Assembly: GCA_036023115.1 (NCBI GenBank)
Contig: JAYKKT010000080.1
Coordinates: forward strand, 10,781,501-10,845,500
DNA: 64,000 nucleotides
Reading direction: 5' to 3'
Origin: Brasenia schreberi
Taxonomy: Eukaryota > Streptophyta > Magnoliopsida > Nymphaeales > Cabombaceae
Part shown: positions 57,609-64,000 of the stretch, piece after piece
Position numbering within the stretch: the first letter of the stretch is position 1
How the letters are laid out: each line of letters starts with the position of its first letter
The notes under the pieces: generated by a model
Database searches by the model: none
Seen by the model: the letters and a program-made list of their open reading frames with translations, nothing else
Told to the model about the DNA's origin: nothing
Position numbers and translations under genes: made by a program

Positions 57609-58540
57609 ACCAAATTCATTTGCTTGGCTTCCGTCGCCGTTTCATCTTTTTGGCTGTAAGAATGTCTGGTTTATCTCTTCAATATTCTTGCACCTCTCAA
57701 AATGAACTCAACCAAAAAAGTGTTAGTTTGCTCTTGTGTGGGTGTTTAAAGATTATCTTTTTTGCCTCATTGCCTTGACCTTTTCCTTTGGACATTCAGA
57801 CAGCAAGTTTTTTCACAGGAATATATCATCTATATATGATATTTGTAAATAGTGTATTTTGGGTCCTTTTTTCCCCTTCCTTTATTACCTTGAATTAGTT
57901 GGCCTGGTCAATTGTCGCCAGTTTGTCCCAGTTCATGCAGTGAGTGCAGAATGACATAGTTTCCATGATTGAAATGGATATTCTTAAGCGATACAGTTGG
58001 TCATGTGCGTGACTGGTGGAACACTCCATGACACATGATCAATATTATTTGATTAAAATTAATTATATCCATTAAAGATTAAAAAAACTCAGTCTTCAAG
58101 AATAAACCCAACTGCGAGCAGCACCTGAAATGTGTGCTGGTGTCCCCACCCAAAGTGACATGAAAGATTTGGGTATTATTTGGGTTGACATGGTTGTGAT
58201 GCAAACACGAAAATGACACGATATGAAAAATATCTAGACCAAGAAACGGCCACCTATTCTCTAAGATGGTTAATGCCATCTTGTGTAATGAGGCACAAAC
58301 TGGCGAACTCGTGCCAGTGATAAATGCCCTTTCGTTGACACAATGGCGTGAATGTTATCAATATTCAGAATGTCTTCGTCCCGTTGTGATTGCATTAAAG
58401 GGGCTCTGTTCATACTTTCTCTTTGAGTAAGAAGTTCCTGGCACCAGAAAGGGCATCATTTGATGTCAAATGAGCTAATGAACAGAATAAGAATGGGAAT
58501 TGGCACCTCTGTCTGAAATGAATATCAGGGATGGCAACAG
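57609..58540 (+). other. STRAP 3' UTR and downstream sequence
   Basis: No further gene. The first few hundred bases are probably 3' UTR; I found no decisive polyadenylation signal. Confidence 0.4.
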
Positions 58541-61794
<3,254 letters not shown>

Positions 61795-63022
61795 ATGGCA
61801 GATACAGAATCCAACCCACAACCCCAAAGGCTCACTACCTCTCAAAAACTCCCTGATTTTCTTCAATCTGTGAAGCTAAAATACGTAAAACTCGGCTACC
61901 ATTACCTGATTTCTCATGGAATGTACATCGTTCTGTTCCCTATGATCGGCGTCATCGCCACGCAGCTATCGACTTTCTCGCTGGAAGACATTCATTATCT
62001 TTGGGAGCATCTTCGTTACAATTTGATATCTGTGATCCTCTGTTCCACTCTCTTGGTCTTCCTCCCCACCCTGTATTTCTTCACCCGGCCGCGAGCCGTC
62101 TATCTTGTTGATTTCTCTTGCTACAAGCCCTCTGAAGAACGCAAATGCAGTCGACAAAGGTTCATGAATTGTTCCCGGATGCTTGGCAGCTTTACCGAGC
62201 AAAATATCGAGTTCCAGCAGAAAATCGTTGAGCGATCTGGCCTCGGAGAATCGACTTATCTCCCCGAAGCCGTTCTAAATATTCCTCCCAATCCAACCAT
62301 GGCCGAAGCACGAAAAGAAGCTGAGACTGTTATGTTTGGGGCGTTGGATCAGCTCTTCGCAAAAATTAAGCTTAACCCGAAAAATGTTGGCATCTTGATT
62401 GTGAATTGCAGCCTCTTCAATCCGACACCATCGCTTTCAGCCATGATCATCAATCACTACAAGCTTCGCGGCAATATTATCAGCTACACTCTGGTAATGG
62501 CTGTTGCTGGAGAAGCCCTCAAGACCAACATCACAACACTTGGCCCATTAGTCCTTCCTATGTCAGAGCAGCTCTTGTTTTTTGCTACTTTTGGTTGCTA
62601 GGAAAGTGTTCAAGATGAAAATAAAGCCATACATCCCAGACTTTAAGCTAGCTTTTGACCACTTCTGCATCCATGCTGGAGGAAGAGCAGTGTTGGATGA
62701 GTTAGAGAAAAATCTTGAGCTCACTGATTGGCATATGGAGCCCTCAAGAATGACTTTGTTCAGGTTTGGTAACACTTCAAGCAGTTCCTTGTGGTATGAA
62801 TTGGCCTACACTGAAGCTAAAGGGAGGATTAGGAAAGGTGACAGGACTTGGCAGATTGCATTTGGTTCTGGGTTCAAGTGCAACAGTGCAGTAGTCCAAA
62901 CTCTCTACTATTCTGTGGAGATGATTCTTGCTTATTTTTTAAATGAAGTTCTTGCTTATTTCAGTCGCATGGTTATTTCTTGCTTGGGAGCTTTTGTTCA
63001 GATCCACTTGATTAATCTTTGA
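61795..63022 (+). pseudogene. KCS: 3-ketoacyl-CoA synthase pseudogene lacking the catalytic cysteine region
   Basis: KCS enzymes condense malonyl-CoA with acyl-CoA in the ER to make very-long-chain fatty acids for waxes and lipids. The N-terminal 233 residues look normal: two membrane segments (residues about 43-65 and 78-97), FTRPRAVYLVDFSCYKP, SGLGESTYLPE, and NVGILIVNCSLFNPTPSLSA. After NIISYTL (about 62492) the sequence jumps in frame to [20 protein letters not shown], so roughly 110 residues containing the GMGCSAG nucleophile motif are missing. An extra T in TTTT at about 62572-62575 then shifts the frame; the downstream frame resumes [16 protein letters not shown] and keeps the active-site histidine ([10 protein letters not shown]) and asparagine (RFGNTSSSS). 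After FKCNSAV the usual WRAL ending is replaced by unrelated residues. Three independent lesions make function very unlikely. Sequence is closest in style to the KCS11/KCS20 group (from memory). Confidence 0.88.
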
Positions 63023-64000
63023 CCAACTGCGGATGCGCGCAAGCCTGTACACATATACACGCACATGCACACTCGCAGAAACACAGCGTGCATGCCTCGA
63101 ATGGAGGAATATGACTGCCATCAACGTAGAGAACTCGTGTATATCTATGCATGTTCTTGGCAAGATGATTCATCTACATGCATTTCCAGAAAATATGATG
63201 GTGAACAAGGCTGAGGTCAATTGGCCATGCAAGATTGAAGGCATCCTCATACAAGCATGCTTGACTTCGGATTTCCGATCAAATCTGAGGCATTACTGCT
63301 TTGGTTGTTGACTACACAACACAACCCCTCCTCCTTTTGTCAGGCCGGCTACCTAGGAGTGAACTCCACTAGTAGGCAGAGATACAAGTAGGAAAACTAT
63401 GGACCTGAAAACTTCGGCAATCATATTTCGCCGAACAACCCTTGATTGCACTCTTTCAAAGCCAATAAAACCTATCGAAACTTTCTCATGGAACCGGATC
63501 CATTTTATCTCCATTACTGAAACAATATTGTTTTCCCACAGTGTTAATCCTCCTACATGCTATGCACACCACTCAAGACCTTCATTTTGAAGTTTCTTTG
63601 AGTCGACCTATAGTCAGTCTGAGCTTAGCTCGGGGTGCAAAGGCATCTTAAGGCTGTAATCGAATAAGTTCAGGGTAGTATTTGACTAAGTTCATGGGAG
63701 TTCAATTGAGAAAGACAATTCTTGGTTGGCAAGATTTCTCAAGAACTCACTTCTTTGTTATTATATATGTATGCATTTCTGTTCTTGGTTTCCAAAGTCT
63801 CTGACGTCATACCTGCATAAGAACTGGAATTCTTACATGAGAACCGCATGGATTGTGAAGAATTGAAACTTCGAAATGTCATTGTTGAGGTGAAACTCAA
63901 CACTAGGAATTAAGAATATATAACTTGCTTTCTCTTTCCCTCAAATTCGAATAGTCGCTAAGTTTCACCTACAAAGAAGACCGAACGGATGGCTAATTAG
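63023..64000. other. Gene-free end of the window
   Basis: No coding region or repeat is supported. Short open frames at 63033-63311 and 63399-63590 have no recognisable domain. Confidence 0.4.

Overview
This window is nuclear DNA from a flowering plant. The evidence is intron-split plant genes (a plant-type STRAP WD40 protein, a plant ENT-domain protein, a 3-ketoacyl-CoA synthase) embedded in plant transposon families: Tat-type Ty3/gypsy, Ty1/copia primed by initiator tRNA-Met, RTE LINEs with (TTG)n tails, BED-finger hAT elements and CAGTGGCGGA-type MITEs. I cannot name the species. Large repeat-filled introns suggest a large genome. All boundaries were read by eye; none was tested by alignment.

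Layout. Positions 1-7439 hold broken Tat-type gypsy material, including two long LTRs facing each other (2150-4453 sense, 4706-7439 antisense). Positions 7440-8118 are a truncated copia element (LTR, primer site and leader, minus strand). Positions about 10915-13560 carry a minus-strand gene for an ENT-domain protein. A tRNA-like SINE (14660-14780) precedes a degenerate copia element (15152-21260) with both LTRs and an unusual five-unit hairpin array just before its 3' LTR. Positions 21261-33117 are intergenic: a second SINE copy, two hAT MITEs, two RTE fragments in tandem and a hAT remnant.

The main gene is STRAP (plus strand, ATG 33118 to stop 57608): seven coding exons, 349 residues, reading frame intact through every inferred splice. 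Only 1,050 bases of its 24.5 kb are coding. Intron 1 (14.7 kb) holds a hAT carrying a nearly full-length RTE and a smaller inverted hAT, then an RTE split by another hAT. Intron 2 (7.5 kb) holds a decayed copia element and two short RTE-derived elements. Positions 57609-61794 are intergenic, with very long (TA)n and (GA)n tracts. A KCS pseudogene (61795 to about 63022) lacks its catalytic cysteine block.

The most interesting observations are (1) a 208-bp mobile element made only of the two ends of the resident RTE LINE, with a perfect 18-bp target duplication and a sibling sharing the same internal junction; (2) the 35-bp hairpin array in the copia element, in which one unit carries a paired change on both stem arms; and (3) the reciprocal nesting of RTE and hAT elements inside STRAP intron 1.
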